A stretch of 64,000 bases of DNA, from positions 1 to 64,000 of the forward strand of contig NZ_JAIWJX010000002.1 in assembly GCF_023149135.1 (NCBI RefSeq). The letters run 5' to 3'. Position 1 is the first letter of the stretch; each line of letters begins with the position of its first letter. Position numbers and translations under genes: made by a program. Positions 40,723 through 52,708 of this stretch are shown one piece after another. The DNA is from Fictibacillus marinisediminis. Its GTDB lineage: Bacteria > Bacillota > Bacilli > Bacillales > Fictibacillaceae. A model generated the notes under the pieces. The model worked only from the letters and a program-made list of their open reading frames with translations, did not search any database and was not told the DNA's origin.

Positions 40723-41550
40723 GTGTATGAAGTAGTCGGAGTCCGTTTTAAAAAAGCGGGAAAAATATACTATTTCGATCCTGGCGACCTTGATATCATA
40801 AAGGATACATTCGTAATTGTTGAAACAGCGCGCGGAATTGAGTACGGAAAAGTCGTCATAGACAAGAAGCAAGTTGGGGAGAATGATGTTGTACTTCCTT
40901 TAAAAAAGGTAGTAAGAAGCGCAAACGAGAAAGATACACTTGCGGTTGATGAAAACAAAAAAGCTGCCCAAAATGCTTTTGAACTGTGTACGGAAAAAAT
41001 AACCGAGCATAAGCTTGACATGAAATTGGTAGATGTCGAATATACCTTTGACCGAAATAAAGTCATTTTTTATTTCACTGCAGATGGACGCATCGATTTT
41101 AGGGAACTGGTTAAAGATCTCGCTTCCATTTTTCGGACGCGGATCGAGCTTCGGCAAATCGGAGTCCGTGATGAAGCAAAAATGCTCGGAGGCATCGGCC
41201 CATGCGGAAGAATGCTGTGCTGTTCCACTTTTCTTGGTGATTTTGAACCCGTATCAATTAAAATGGCCAAAGACCAGAATCTATCGCTTAACCCCGCAAA
41301 GATTTCTGGATTATGCGGCCGTTTAATGTGCTGTTTAAAATACGAAAATGATTATTATGAAGAAGTCAAAAGAGAGCTTCCAGATGTGGGTGAACATATT
41401 GCCACTCCAGATGGAAGAGGTCGCGTTGTTGGATTGAATATGCTCGAAAAACTTGTACAGGTCGAACTGCCGGAACTTGAAAAAGTAACGGAATATACAA
41501 TTGAAGAGCTCATGAAAGAAAAGGAATTATTTACGCAAGCTACAGAATAA
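40723..41550 (+). CDS. ricT: RicT (YaaT), regulator of RNase Y and sporulation
   Basis: A PSP1-domain protein of 275 residues. In B. subtilis RicT forms the Y-complex with RicA (YmcA) and RicF (YlbF), which carries Fe-S clusters and stimulates RNase Y-dependent mRNA maturation, affecting biofilm, competence and sporulation. The Cys motifs CGRMLCC and CGRLMCC that serve as cluster ligands are both intact (about residues 161-167 and 198-204). Start is GTG, six bases after the holB stop. Confidence 0.94.
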   Translation: MYEVVGVRFKKAGKIYYFDPGDLDIIKDTFVIVETARGIEYGKVVIDKKQVGENDVVLPLKKVVRSANEKDTLAVDENKKAAQNAFELCTEKITEHKLDMKLVDVEYTFDRNKVIFYFTADGRIDFRELVKDLASIFRTRIELRQIGVRDEAKMLGGIGPCGRMLCCSTFLGDFEPVSIKMAKDQNLSLNPAKISGLCGRLMCCLKYENDYYEEVKRELPDVGEHIATPDGRGRVVGLNMLEKLVQVELPELEKVTEYTIEELMKEKELFTQATE

Positions 41551-41565
41551 CGAGGTGGAAAGCAC

Positions 41566-41919
41566 GTGGAGAAAGATCAGATTTTTTCCCGGGTGACCCA
41601 TATGGAGCAGCAATTGGCAGCTTTAACGGAACAAATTGGAGACTTAAAAGCAGATCTTGTCGCCTTATTGGAACAGAATCACAACCTGCAAATGGAAAAT
41701 TACAATTTGCGAAGTGCTCTGAAGCCACAGGAAAAAAAAGGATCCAAATCCTCTGTTAAAAAGCGGCCATTGTCACAAGAATCGGCAGATATCGGGGAAG
41801 GCTATGACAACCTGGCCAGGCTGTATCAAGAAGGATTTCATATTTGCAATCTTCATTATGGAAGTGTGCGAACAGAGGGCGACTGCCTGTTCTGTCTGTC
41901 ATTTCTTAATAAAAAATAA
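41566..41919 (+). CDS. yabA: Replication initiation control protein YabA
   Basis: YabA restrains over-initiation by bridging DnaA and the DnaN clamp. The 117-residue protein has an N-terminal heptad coiled coil (about 1-60) that forms a tetramer, a flexible Lys/Ser linker and a C-terminal zinc module HICNLHYG...GDCLFC. Start is GTG after CGAGGTGG. It closes the operon and is followed by a terminator. Confidence 0.95.
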   Translation: MEKDQIFSRVTHMEQQLAALTEQIGDLKADLVALLEQNHNLQMENYNLRSALKPQEKKGSKSSVKKRPLSQESADIGEGYDNLARLYQEGFHICNLHYGSVRTEGDCLFCLSFLNKK

Positions 41920-41949
41920 AGAGTCTTTCCACAGGGGAAGACTCTTTTC
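41920..41949 (+). terminator. Terminator after yabA
   Basis: AGAGTCTTTCC pairs with GGGAAGACTCT over a short loop and ends in TTTT. Confidence 0.8.
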
Positions 41950-42065
41950 TATGTTTAAAGAAAAACTCTGTTCGTCAATGTTGTTGATTTTGAGCAGGGT
42001 GTGATTAAATCAACAATATGCTTTAAAAAAGCCAAAGAAAATAGTGAGGCAGAAAGAGTGATGAA

Positions 42066-42809
42066 ATGGAAAACCTGTTAAAAGGAGACGAGCGGTTAGA
42101 CTATCTAGTTGATGAATCTTTGAAAATCATACAGAGCCCATCCGTCTTTTCTTTTTCTCTGGATGCCGTACTGCTGAGCAGGTTTGCCTACGTACCCATT
42201 CAAAAGGGAAACATTATCGATCTGTGCACAGGAAACGGAGCCGTCGCCTTGTTATTGACACAGCGTTCGAAGGCAGCCATCACAGGAGTAGAGATTCAGG
42301 AACGGCTGAGTGATATGGCCGGCCGTAGCGTGGAAGTTAATGGGATGCAGGATCAGGTATCAATACTGACAGAGAACATCATCAATCTTCCTGGAAAGCT
42401 TGGTACAGGAAAGTTTGATACGGTCGTATGCAATCCGCCGTATTTTTCCTCGGTAAATGAAAAAGATTATAATGAGAACCCTTATTTGGCGGTAGCCAGG
42501 CACGAGATCCATTGTACACTTGAAGATGTGATCTCAGTGAGCAGCAAGCTGGTAAAGCAGGGAGGTAAAGCTGCGTTCGTTCACCGCCCACAGCGGCTGA
42601 TGGATATATTGAGCCTGATGAGAAAATATAGGCTTGAGCCCAAAAGGCTGCAGTTTGTTTATCCAAAGCAAGGCGGTGAGGCGAACATGCTGCTTGTTGA
42701 GGGAATGAAGGACGGCAAGCCTGATCTTCATATTCTCCCTCCGCTGACCGTGTATAAAGAAGACGGGCAATATACGGAAGAATTGAAGAAGGTCTTCTAT
42801 GGAAAATAA
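42066..42809 (+). CDS. trmN6: tRNA1(Val) (adenine-37-N6)-methyltransferase
   Basis: A SAM-dependent N6-adenine methyltransferase (YabB) of 247 residues. Motif I is [13 protein letters not shown] and the catalytic motif NPPYF starts at residue 123, both typical of tRNA m6A37 enzymes of the TrmN6 family. It overlaps yazA by 11 bases, and yazA overlaps rsmI, so the three genes are translated from one message. Confidence 0.9.
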   Translation: MENLLKGDERLDYLVDESLKIIQSPSVFSFSLDAVLLSRFAYVPIQKGNIIDLCTGNGAVALLLTQRSKAAITGVEIQERLSDMAGRSVEVNGMQDQVSILTENIINLPGKLGTGKFDTVVCNPPYFSSVNEKDYNENPYLAVARHEIHCTLEDVISVSSKLVKQGGKAAFVHRPQRLMDILSLMRKYRLEPKRLQFVYPKQGGEANMLLVEGMKDGKPDLHILPPLTVYKEDGQYTEELKKVFYGK

Positions 42810-43095
42810 ATTTTATGTTTATATTCTGAAGTGCAGTGATGATACCCTCTATACCGGCTATACCAATAACCTGGAAAAGCGGGTACTGGCTCATGAATCA
42901 GGAAAGGGAGCAAAGTACACAAGAGGGAGAGCCCCGCTGCAGCTTGTTTTCTTCGCTGATTTTCCAACTAAAGAAGATGCGATGAAAGCAGAATACCGAA
43001 TAAAAAGAATGACGAAGAAAGAGAAGGAACACTTGATCAGGAAAGGAGGCGCTGTATACCATGTGGCAGCAGAACAGCTATCAGAGCGGTCATGA
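42799..43095 (+). CDS. yazA: GIY-YIG nuclease-superfamily protein YazA
   Basis: A 98-residue single GIY-YIG domain related to the UvrC N-terminal nuclease domain. Visible elements: [17 protein letters not shown] (the GIY-YIG core), the Arg/Glu-bearing helix with [16 protein letters not shown] and the [11 protein letters not shown] end. Function in the cell is unknown. It overlaps the preceding gene by 11 bases and the following gene by 35. Confidence 0.9.
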   Translation: MENKFYVYILKCSDDTLYTGYTNNLEKRVLAHESGKGAKYTRGRAPLQLVFFADFPTKEDAMKAEYRIKRMTKKEKEHLIRKGGAVYHVAAEQLSERS

Positions 43096-43948
43096 AACAG
43101 GTTTACTCTATTTAGTTCCTACGCCGATTGGAAATCTGGAGGACATGACTTTTCGTGCGATACGGATTTTAAGGGAAGCTGATTACATAGGAGCGGAAGA
43201 TACAAGGCAGACGAAAAAGCTCTGCAATTACTTTGAGATCCAGACCCCTCTTTTCAGCTACCATGAACATAATAAAGAAGTGAGCGGCATGAAGCTCATC
43301 GACCTGCTGAAAGAAGGAAAAACAGTGGCACTTGTTTCAGATGCAGGAACACCGGCCATTTCCGATCCGGGTTATGAACTTGTTGTGAGCGCACTGCAGG
43401 AAAAGATTCCTGTTGTTCCTCTCCCCGGGGCGAATGCGGCATTATCTTCATTAATTGCTTCAGGACTTAATACGAAGGATTTTTACTTTTACGGATTTTT
43501 GCCACGGGGCAAGAAAGAAAAGAAAGAACAGCTTGAGCGGCTCAAGTCCTATCCATTTACGATGATCTTTTATGAGTCTCCCCATCGACTGAAAGAAACC
43601 TTATCCATTATGCATGACATTTTGGGTGAGCGGAGTGTTTCGATGGCGAGAGAATTGACAAAGAAATATGAGGAGTTCATCAGAGGTCCATTAAGCACGT
43701 TGGTGGATTGGGCTAAGGAAACAGAGATCAGAGGCGAGTTTTGCCTGGTGATTGAAGGCTCGTCAGATGCACCTGAAGAAAAGGCAGAATCTCAGTGGTG
43801 GGATCCTCTGACGCTTGTTGAACACGTCCAGCATTACATCGATGAAGAACAGCTAAAAAGTAAAGAAGCGGTAAAAAAAGCAGCGGCTGACCGAAATCTG
43901 CCAAAGCGAGAAGTATACCAGGCCTATCACGTTGAAAATGAAAGCTAA
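43061..43948 (+). CDS. rsmI: 16S rRNA (cytidine-1402-2'-O)-methyltransferase RsmI
   Basis: A tetrapyrrole-methylase-fold enzyme of 295 residues that methylates C1402 in the decoding centre. The N-terminal LYLVPTPIGNLEDMTFRA, GAEDTRQTKKL and LVSDAGTPAISDPG stretches are diagnostic. The ATG lies within yazA, 11 bases after AGGAGG. The gene ends facing abrB, with a shared terminator. Confidence 0.95.
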   Translation: MWQQNSYQSGHETGLLYLVPTPIGNLEDMTFRAIRILREADYIGAEDTRQTKKLCNYFEIQTPLFSYHEHNKEVSGMKLIDLLKEGKTVALVSDAGTPAISDPGYELVVSALQEKIPVVPLPGANAALSSLIASGLNTKDFYFYGFLPRGKKEKKEQLERLKSYPFTMIFYESPHRLKETLSIMHDILGERSVSMARELTKKYEEFIRGPLSTLVDWAKETEIRGEFCLVIEGSSDAPEEKAESQWWDPLTLVEHVQHYIDEEQLKSKEAVKKAAADRNLPKREVYQAYHVENES

Positions 43949-43954
43949 TCACAT

Positions 43955-43990
43955 AAAAAAGAGCCTCCTGTCATCAGGAGGCTCTTTTTT
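43955..43990. terminator. Bidirectional terminator between rsmI and abrB
   Basis: AAAAAAGAGCCTCCTG pairs with CAGGAGGCTCTTTTTT over a four-base loop. Perfect symmetry suits both converging genes. Confidence 0.92.
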
Positions 43991-43999
43991 GTTCAATCC

Positions 44000-44284
44000 T
44001 TACTTTGTTGCTTGAAATTGTTTTTGAAGTTCATTCATGATTTCTTGTGCGCCTTCTGGGCTAAGAATGATTTTGCCGCCAGCAAGTGAGTAGTTGTCAT
44101 CAGAAACTTCCCCAGTTACTGCACAAGTCATATTGGGCTTGTATTTTTTAAGGATGATGCGGTCATCATCAACGTAGATTTCAAGTGCGTCTTTTTCAGC
44201 AATTCCGAGTGTGCGTCGTAATTCGATTGGAATTACCACACGTCCTAGTTCATCAACTTTACGAACAATACCTGTAGATTTCAT
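44000..44284 (-). CDS. abrB: Transition-state regulator AbrB
   Basis: AbrB represses many post-exponential genes. The 94-residue protein has the swapped-hairpin DNA-binding domain at the N terminus (KSTGIVRKVDELGRVVIPIELRR) and a C-terminal multimerisation domain. GGGAGGAG precedes the ATG. The 590-base gap to metS carries two pairs of Spo0A-box sequences, in agreement with the known repression of abrB by Spo0A~P. It is the only gene on the minus strand in this half of the window and is paralogous to spoVT at the window's end. Confidence 0.97.
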   Translation of the reverse strand: MKSTGIVRKVDELGRVVIPIELRRTLGIAEKDALEIYVDDDRIILKKYKPNMTCAVTGEVSDDNYSLAGGKIILSPEGAQEIMNELQKQFQATK

Positions 44285-44343
44285 TTTAGTAATCTCCTCC
44301 CGAATAGTAGATATTTAAATCCTAATATTATTTATATATATAA

Positions 44344-44359
44344 TCGTCAGAATTCGACA
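44344..44359 (-). promoter_or_regulatory. Spo0A-box pair near abrB (proximal)
   Basis: On the abrB strand: TGTCGAA (44353-44359) then three bases then TGACGAT (44343-44349), the second with one mismatch to TGNCGAA. It lies only about 60 bases before the abrB start. Confidence 0.5.
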
Positions 44360-44550
44360 AAATCTTACGGATTCATCATAACAATATTTCCAGATGAGGT
44401 CAACTATTTTGCAAACAAAAATTTCTCTATCTATTTACCCGTTTTTCTATAAGTTCAATCATACCAGATTATCTTTACAAACAGGTAAAAATAGGTTTAG
44501 AAAATTATCCTTGTTTTTCAAAAAAATTACTGGGAATTATTCTTGATAAA

Positions 44551-44567
44551 TTCGTCATTATTCGACA
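44551..44567 (-). promoter_or_regulatory. Spo0A-box pair of abrB (distal)
   Basis: On the abrB strand TGTCGAA (44561-44567) and TGACGAA (44551-44557), both matching TGNCGAA, separated by three bases. This is the arrangement of the two 0A boxes known at the B. subtilis abrB promoter. Confidence 0.8.
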
Positions 44568-44625
44568 AAACTGACTTTTAAAAAATACTCCCTTAGCCTA
44601 TTCTTCACCGTGCATCCTGTTTACC

Positions 44626-44655
44626 TTGACATGACTTTACGGGATTAGGTATATT
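44626..44655 (+). promoter_or_regulatory. Probable sigma-A promoter of metS
   Basis: TTGACA at 44626-44631 and TATATT at 44650-44655, 18 bp apart. It leaves a leader of about 210 bases. No T-box or S-box sequence was found in the leader; a CCCT/AGGG hairpin with a T run at about 44812-44837 could act as an attenuator. Confidence 0.65.
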
Positions 44656-44860
44656 TTGAGTGAAGAAAAGAGCATAATGAAAGTATTTACATAAAGTGAT
44701 TTCGCACTTGTTTTGTATTTTATGTCCCAGAACAAACATTTTTTTACACTTTTCATAGAACTGACAAATTTGATAGGCGAAATGAGCAGTCACTTTTTTC
44801 TGTAAATAAAATGTCCCTCTTTTTGCAGGGGCTTTTTTCATAGTTTATTAAATTTTTTAA

Positions 44861-46837
<1,977 letters not shown>

Positions 46838-46847
46838 AGTACGCGTG

Positions 46848-46877
46848 AAAGGGGAGCCTAAAAGGGTTCCCTTTTTT
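46848..46877 (+). terminator. Terminator after metS
   Basis: AAGGGGAgCC pairs with GGgTTCCCTT and ends in TTTTTT. Confidence 0.75.
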
Positions 46878-46917
46878 GATAGGAAGAAAGCGTAATATTT
46901 AGCCTGCAAAGATGTGA

Positions 46918-46968
46918 TGTCTAGCTCCAGCGCTTGTCGGACTTAACCAGGCCACTTGCGCTTTTCTT
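46918..46968. repeat. Dispersed ~50-bp intergenic repeat, copy 2
   Basis: TGTCTAGCTCCAGCGCTTG at its start and CACTTGCGCTTTTCTT at its end, matching 24118-24168 with a few substitutions and a one-base shift in the middle. It lies between the metS terminator and tatD. Confidence 0.7.
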
Positions 46969-47099
46969 AAAGGGGTCAAATGGGGCATGTTATTTCCAAT
47001 ATGTAATAAAACTGTAATGCAATTGTTATCCAGACGTCTTGGTGTTATAGGACAAAGGTATGATAAACTGTGAAAGTATTAATTAGGAGGGCTTTCTTC

Positions 47100-47867
47100 A
47101 TGTTTGATACACACGCACATTTAAATGCAATTCAGTTTGAAGAAGATCTTGAAGAGGTAATACAAAGAGCTTTGGATGAAGGAATTTCACATATTGTTGT
47201 CGTTGGGTTTGACCGGCCGACAATCAAAGGCGCTATAAAGTTGGCTGATACATATGATTTTATCTATGCAGCTGTAGGATGGCACCCCGTGGACGCGGTG
47301 GATATGACACCGGAAGATTTACAGTGGATCGAAGAACTCGCAGCTCACCCCAAAGTGGTGGCTTTAGGTGAGATGGGGCTGGATTACCATTGGGATACAT
47401 CACCGGAAGATGTTCAGAAAGATGTCTTTCGCCAACAGATTCAACTTGCTAAGAAAGTGAAGCTTCCGATTATTATTCATAATCGCGATGCGACACAGGA
47501 TGTCGTTGATATTCTTAAAAGCGAAGGTGCCGAGGAAGTTGGCGGAATCATGCACTGTTACAGCGGCAGCCTGGAGGTTGCTAAACAGTGTTTGGACATG
47601 AACTTCTACATTTCTTTTGGCGGGCCAGTTACATTTAAAAATGCCAAGAAGCCAAAAGAAGTGGCGAAAGAAATCCCGATCGACCGGCTCCTTATCGAAA
47701 CGGATTGTCCTTACCTAAGTCCCCATCCGCTCAGGGGCAAGCGAAATGAACCATCATATGTAAAGTACGTAGCTGAGGCTATCGCCGAGTTAAGAGAAAT
47801 GCCTCTGGAAGATTTAGTTAAAAAAACTTCCGACAATGCCAGACAATTATTCGGCATCAATCGCTGA
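47100..47867 (+). CDS. tatD: TatD-family metal-dependent DNase (YabD)
   Basis: A TIM-barrel metallohydrolase of 255 residues. Metal ligands are seen in FDTHAHLN (His5, His7), GEMGLDYHW, IIHNRDA, MHCYSG and ETDCPYL. TatD enzymes are 3'-5' exonucleases or D-aminoacyl-tRNA deacylase relatives; the in vivo substrate here is unknown. The ATG at 47100 is nine bases after TTAGGAGGG; an upstream in-frame start at 47070 would contain that site. Confidence 0.93.
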   Translation: MFDTHAHLNAIQFEEDLEEVIQRALDEGISHIVVVGFDRPTIKGAIKLADTYDFIYAAVGWHPVDAVDMTPEDLQWIEELAAHPKVVALGEMGLDYHWDTSPEDVQKDVFRQQIQLAKKVKLPIIIHNRDATQDVVDILKSEGAEEVGGIMHCYSGSLEVAKQCLDMNFYISFGGPVTFKNAKKPKEVAKEIPIDRLLIETDCPYLSPHPLRGKRNEPSYVKYVAEAIAELREMPLEDLVKKTSDNARQLFGINR

Positions 47868-48026
47868 CCGGTTTTGTCGAAAAGAGAAAAAAACAGGCAA
47901 AAACGTTGTAAATCCAGCAAAATCAACATTACGGAAGAGGAAACTGTCGAACGGTTTTCCTTCCCTTTTCACCCTTTTTCCTTACATAATTGGGCTTGTG
48001 TAATTAATTTGCATAAGAGGGGGGAT

Positions 48027-48055
48027 TTGACAACGAATTATTCAACGATTATACT
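48027..48055 (+). promoter_or_regulatory. Sigma-A promoter of yabE
   Basis: TTGACA at 48027-48032, 17 bp, TATACT at 48050-48055. The leader would be only about 20 bases. Confidence 0.75.
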
Positions 48056-48084
48056 TCAATCCTTGTAAAGGGGGAATGGATGAC

Positions 48085-49281
48085 ATGAACAGGAGCAAGA
48101 GTAAGCTTTTTTATGATTTCTTCACGAAAAAGCTCGTAATGGCTGCTGCCGCGATCATCGTTCTGGCTGTAACAACAGGTTTCGTAAGCTATGAAACTTC
48201 GAAAACCGACGTTATGATCATGGTTGATGGGAAAGAGAAATCGTTTAGTTCACACGCAGAAAATGTTAGGGATGCACTTTCTGACTACGGTATATCGGTT
48301 AATCGCCATGATGAGGTGGAACCAGGATTAAACGAGCCGCTTAAAAACGGCATGAAGATTGAGTATACACCTGCACATAAAATTAACTTTACGCAGGATG
48401 GAGAAAAACAATCGGTTTGGTCAACAGCCAGCACTGTTAAAGAATTTTTAGGCGAACGCAATATCAGCGTGAACCAGCATGATAAACTTAAACCTGGTCT
48501 AGCAACGCCGCTCAAAACTCAGCAGCACATAAACCTTCAGCAAGCTGTCTCAGTTGACCTTGTTGTAGGCGGAAAAGAAAAGCAAGTTTGGACCACTTCG
48601 ACTACGGTCGCTGACCTTTTAAAACAAAACAAAGTGAAACTAGGGGATCTTGACCGGGTAGAGCCCGCTAAAGAGACGAAGTTAAACAACGACATGAAGG
48701 TTAATATCATCAGAGTAGAAAAGGTCACCGATGTAGTGGAAGAAGATACGCCGTTTGCTACCGTCACCCGTAAAGACGGAAAACTGGCAAAAGGAAAAGA
48801 GAAAGTGGTAGAACCGGGCTCCAAAGGCCGGGTATCGAAAAAGTATGAGGTCGTACTTGAAAACGGGAAAGAGGTTTCCCGAAAATTAAAAAGTAAAAAA
48901 ACATTGGAAGATAGTTCAGATAAGGTAATAGCCGAAGGCACAAAGCCGAAACCTGTTACGGTTTCGCGCGGAAAGAGTGCTCCTTCCGGAGGCAAGGAAC
49001 TTTATGTTACAAGTACCGCTTACACTGCGAGCTGCGCCGGATGTTCGGGCAAGACGAGGACAGGCCTGAACCTTCACGCCAATCCTAAAGCGAAAGTCAT
49101 CGCGGTAGACCCAAAAGTCATTCCGCTTGGGAGCAAAGTGTATGTAGAAGGCTATGGCTATGCTATCGCTTCTGATACAGGCGGTGCCATCAATGGCAAT
49201 CGCATCGATGTTTTCTTCTCCTCTCAGTCAGAGGCTGTCAAATGGGGAAGAAAAACGGTAAGAGTTAAAATTATTAAATAA
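48085..49281 (+). CDS. yabE: Resuscitation-promoting-factor-like cell-wall protein YabE
   Basis: A secreted or membrane-anchored wall-active protein of 398 residues. A hydrophobic segment near residues 13-33 is a signal or anchor. Three DUF348 repeats follow (VMIMVDGKEKSF, INFTQDGEKQSVW, VDLVVGGKEKQVW), then a G5 domain (about 210-290) and a C-terminal 3D domain with TAYTASC and the acidic SDTGGAINGNRIDVF. This matches B. subtilis YabE, a putative lytic transglycosylase. I place the start at ATG 48085, ten bases after the G run; ATG 48076 is only one base from it. Confidence 0.92.
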   Translation: MNRSKSKLFYDFFTKKLVMAAAAIIVLAVTTGFVSYETSKTDVMIMVDGKEKSFSSHAENVRDALSDYGISVNRHDEVEPGLNEPLKNGMKIEYTPAHKINFTQDGEKQSVWSTASTVKEFLGERNISVNQHDKLKPGLATPLKTQQHINLQQAVSVDLVVGGKEKQVWTTSTTVADLLKQNKVKLGDLDRVEPAKETKLNNDMKVNIIRVEKVTDVVEEDTPFATVTRKDGKLAKGKEKVVEPGSKGRVSKKYEVVLENGKEVSRKLKSKKTLEDSSDKVIAEGTKPKPVTVSRGKSAPSGGKELYVTSTAYTASCAGCSGKTRTGLNLHANPKAKVIAVDPKVIPLGSKVYVEGYGYAIASDTGGAINGNRIDVFFSSQSEAVKWGRKTVRVKIIK

Positions 49282-49305
49282 AGCTAAATTCCGGATATAG
49301 AAGAG

Positions 49306-49368
49306 AAGCAGGGGAGCTGTGTCCATACCCGCAAAAGCGGGTATTGATGCCAATCCTCTGCTTTTTAT
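49306..49368 (+). terminator. Two-part terminator after yabE
   Basis: Outer arms AAGCAGGGGA and TCCTCTGCTT enclose an inner ATACCCGC-AAAA-GCGGGTAT hairpin, then TTTTTATTTT. Confidence 0.75.
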
Positions 49369-49431
49369 TTTCCTTAAGGGAAAGTAAGGGTATACTAGGA
49401 AGTAGTTTTTTGCATGACCTGGGAGGAAATC

Positions 49432-50861
<1,430 letters not shown>

Positions 50862-50947
50862 GACTCATGTTTCTAATCCCGGTGACATATCTTTAAAAAG
50901 GATGATGTAACTGGGATTTGTACTTTTCTCCAAACAGGGGGAGTTCG

Positions 50948-51823
50948 ATGAAACTTGAAATCGGATCAGTGGTTGGCAGGACGTCATATAAATGTGATCT
51001 ATTGTTTCGTATTGTAGGGTTCAATGAAGATAAAACAGTGGCAGATCTTGCCGGTGAAGAGATGAGGCTGCTTGCCGATGCCCCGGTTGCTGATCTTGTA
51101 ACCATGTCTCCGCAGCAGCAGCACGAAAGACGGCAGGCGGGGCAGGAAAAGGAAGAGTCCTCCTATAAACTGTTCAGGCAGGATTACTACCTGCTCAGGC
51201 AGAAGAGAGAATACCTTTCAACAAACGGCTATGAATATGACCAATCGTATTTCGAGCTGCCCGGCCGGGTTCTTCACGTAGATGGTGATCCCCTCTATTT
51301 AAGCAAATGCCTTGAGCTCTATAAGCGGCTTGGTGTTCCTGTATATGGCATCCATCTGAAGGAAACAGAAATGCCTGAAAAAGTTCCCGCCCTTGTCGAT
51401 GAAGTGCGGCCGGATATCCTGGTCATCACCGGGCATGACGCCTACATGAAGAGCAAAGGATCAATTGATGATATTCAGGCGTATCGGCACACTAAATTCT
51501 TTGTAAGAACCGTAAAAGAAATTCGGAGGAAAAATCCTCAGCTTGATCATTTAATGATTTTTGCAGGAGCATGCCAATCTCATTTTGAGTCATTGATAAA
51601 AGCGGGCAGCAATTTTGCCAGCTCACCGGCTAGGATCAACATCCACGCCCTGGACCCTGTTTATATCGTATCCAAGATCAGCCTGACTTCCTTTATGGAA
51701 CATGTGAATGTGATGGACGTCCTGCGGAACACGCTCACGGGCCGGGAAGGATTGGGCGGAGTCGAAACAAAAGGGTTCTTGCGGACTGGCATGCCGATTA
51801 AATCACAAACCTACATCCAATAA
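50948..51823 (+). CDS. yabG: Sporulation-specific protease YabG
   Basis: YabG is a cysteine protease that processes spore coat proteins such as SafA and SpoIVA late in sporulation under sigma-K. The 291-residue protein has an N-terminal small beta domain (KLEIGSVVGRTSYKCDLLFRI) and a protease domain with the conserved VITGHDAY and FAGACQSHFESLIKAGSNFASSP. ATG 50948 follows GGGGGAG. It lies between rsmA and veg as in B. subtilis. A sigma-K promoter is expected; only a weak candidate was seen. Confidence 0.93.
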   Translation: MKLEIGSVVGRTSYKCDLLFRIVGFNEDKTVADLAGEEMRLLADAPVADLVTMSPQQQHERRQAGQEKEESSYKLFRQDYYLLRQKREYLSTNGYEYDQSYFELPGRVLHVDGDPLYLSKCLELYKRLGVPVYGIHLKETEMPEKVPALVDEVRPDILVITGHDAYMKSKGSIDDIQAYRHTKFFVRTVKEIRRKNPQLDHLMIFAGACQSHFESLIKAGSNFASSPARINIHALDPVYIVSKISLTSFMEHVNVMDVLRNTLTGREGLGGVETKGFLRTGMPIKSQTYIQ

Positions 51824-51829
51824 GAAAAT

Positions 51830-51857
51830 CTCCAGCCTGTTTGCTGGAGGTTTTTTT
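51830..51857 (+). terminator. Terminator after yabG
   Basis: CTCCAGC pairs with GCTGGAG over a six-base loop, followed by seven T. Confidence 0.9.
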
Positions 51858-51941
51858 ATGTTTAAAAAAAGATTATTGGCAGGCATACATACTTTTTACA
51901 ATTTCCCACATAATAAAAGTGAAAAAAAGGATAATTTTTCA

Positions 51942-51971
51942 TTGACATCTGAACTTCAAAATTGCTATAAT
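51942..51971 (+). promoter_or_regulatory. veg promoter P1
   Basis: Perfect TTGACA (51942-51947) and perfect TATAAT (51966-51971), 18 bp apart. Confidence 0.8.
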
Positions 51972-51983
51972 TTTAGTTTTAAT

Positions 51984-52013
51984 TTGACAAAAAGTAGCGA
52001 TTTGTGTTACAAT
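51984..52013 (+). promoter_or_regulatory. veg promoter P2
   Basis: TTGACA at 51984-51989 and TACAAT at 52008-52013, 18 bp apart; the B. subtilis veg promoter uses the same two hexamers and is among the strongest known there. Confidence 0.85.
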
Positions 52014-52037
52014 TTGTCTAAGTGAGGTGGAGCCGAT

Positions 52038-52298
52038 ATGGGTAAAACAATTGTGGACATTAGACGAATTTTAGAGTCTAACGTGGGTAAAAGACTTTCT
52101 CTAAGAGCCAACGGAGGTCGTCGCAAAACGATTGAACGACTTGGTACCTTAGAAGAAACATACCCTGCCGTATTCATTATTAAACTGGATCAGGACACCA
52201 ACGCTTTTGAACGTGTTTCTTACAGCTACGCTGACGTATTAACGGAAACCGTTGAACTAACTTTCTTAGAAGAATCCCAGGTGGTTAGCGGGCAGTAA
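52038..52298 (+). CDS. veg: Veg protein, biofilm-associated regulator
   Basis: An 86-residue highly expressed small protein. In B. subtilis Veg stimulates biofilm formation by antagonising SinR; the fold is a small beta-barrel. The sequence starts [20 protein letters not shown] and carries [14 protein letters not shown], as in the family. AGGTGGAG precedes the ATG. Two strong tandem promoters lie upstream and a terminator overlaps its stop codon. Confidence 0.95.
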   Translation: MGKTIVDIRRILESNVGKRLSLRANGGRRKTIERLGTLEETYPAVFIIKLDQDTNAFERVSYSYADVLTETVELTFLEESQVVSGQ

Positions 52299-52319
52299 GA
52301 ATCCTTACTGCTTTTTTTT
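52292..52319 (+). terminator. Terminator overlapping the veg stop
   Basis: GCAGTAAG pairs with CTTACTGC over four bases and is followed by nine T. Confidence 0.9.
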
Positions 52320-52430
52320 TGCCTTTTTTCAAAAAACGAAGACATAAGCAAACCAATGGTTGATACATAACATTTTATAATCTGTAAAATACTACCCTTA
52401 TCGCTTATTTTTTGAGAGGGGTATTGCATC

Positions 52431-52607
52431 ATGAGCCGTAGACGTGGAATGATGTCTGAACATTTCAAGATGGAGCTTGCAAAAGACCTTGGGTTTTATG
52501 ATACGGTCCAAAAGGAAGGCTGGGGCGGCATTAAGTCCAAGGACGCAGGCAATATGGTAAAGCGCGCGATAGAAATGGCGCAGCAGAACCTGTCCCGACA
52601 GCAATAA
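52431..52607 (+). CDS. sspF: Small acid-soluble spore protein SspF
   Basis: A 58-residue alpha/beta-type SASP relative that coats forespore DNA. It reads [20 protein letters not shown], then [25 protein letters not shown], which closely follows B. subtilis SspF. GAGAGGGG lies about ten bases before the ATG. It lies between veg and ispE as in B. subtilis. Expected to be under sigma-G; no promoter with convincing spacing was identified. Confidence 0.93.
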   Translation: MSRRRGMMSEHFKMELAKDLGFYDTVQKEGWGGIKSKDAGNMVKRAIEMAQQNLSRQQ

Positions 52608-52620
52608 AATATGCGAGACG

Positions 52621-52643
52621 CCGGAGCCATGCTCCGGTTTTTT
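52621..52643 (+). terminator. Terminator after sspF
   Basis: CCGGAGC pairs with GCTCCGG around CAT, followed by six T. Confidence 0.9.
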
Positions 52644-52708
52644 GTATATAGAGGCGCTTCCCGTTTTATGATAGTATCAAATTATCTTAAAAATATAGGG
52701 GAATCTTT

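Noticed and set aside
47874..48068. 64-codon reading frame between tatD and yabE
   Set aside because: It runs across the yabE promoter, has no recognisable ribosome-binding site and resembles nothing known.
52340..52430. Sigma-G promoter for sspF
   Set aside because: Candidate elements such as TGATAC and AATACTA are present but their spacing does not fit the sigma-G pattern.
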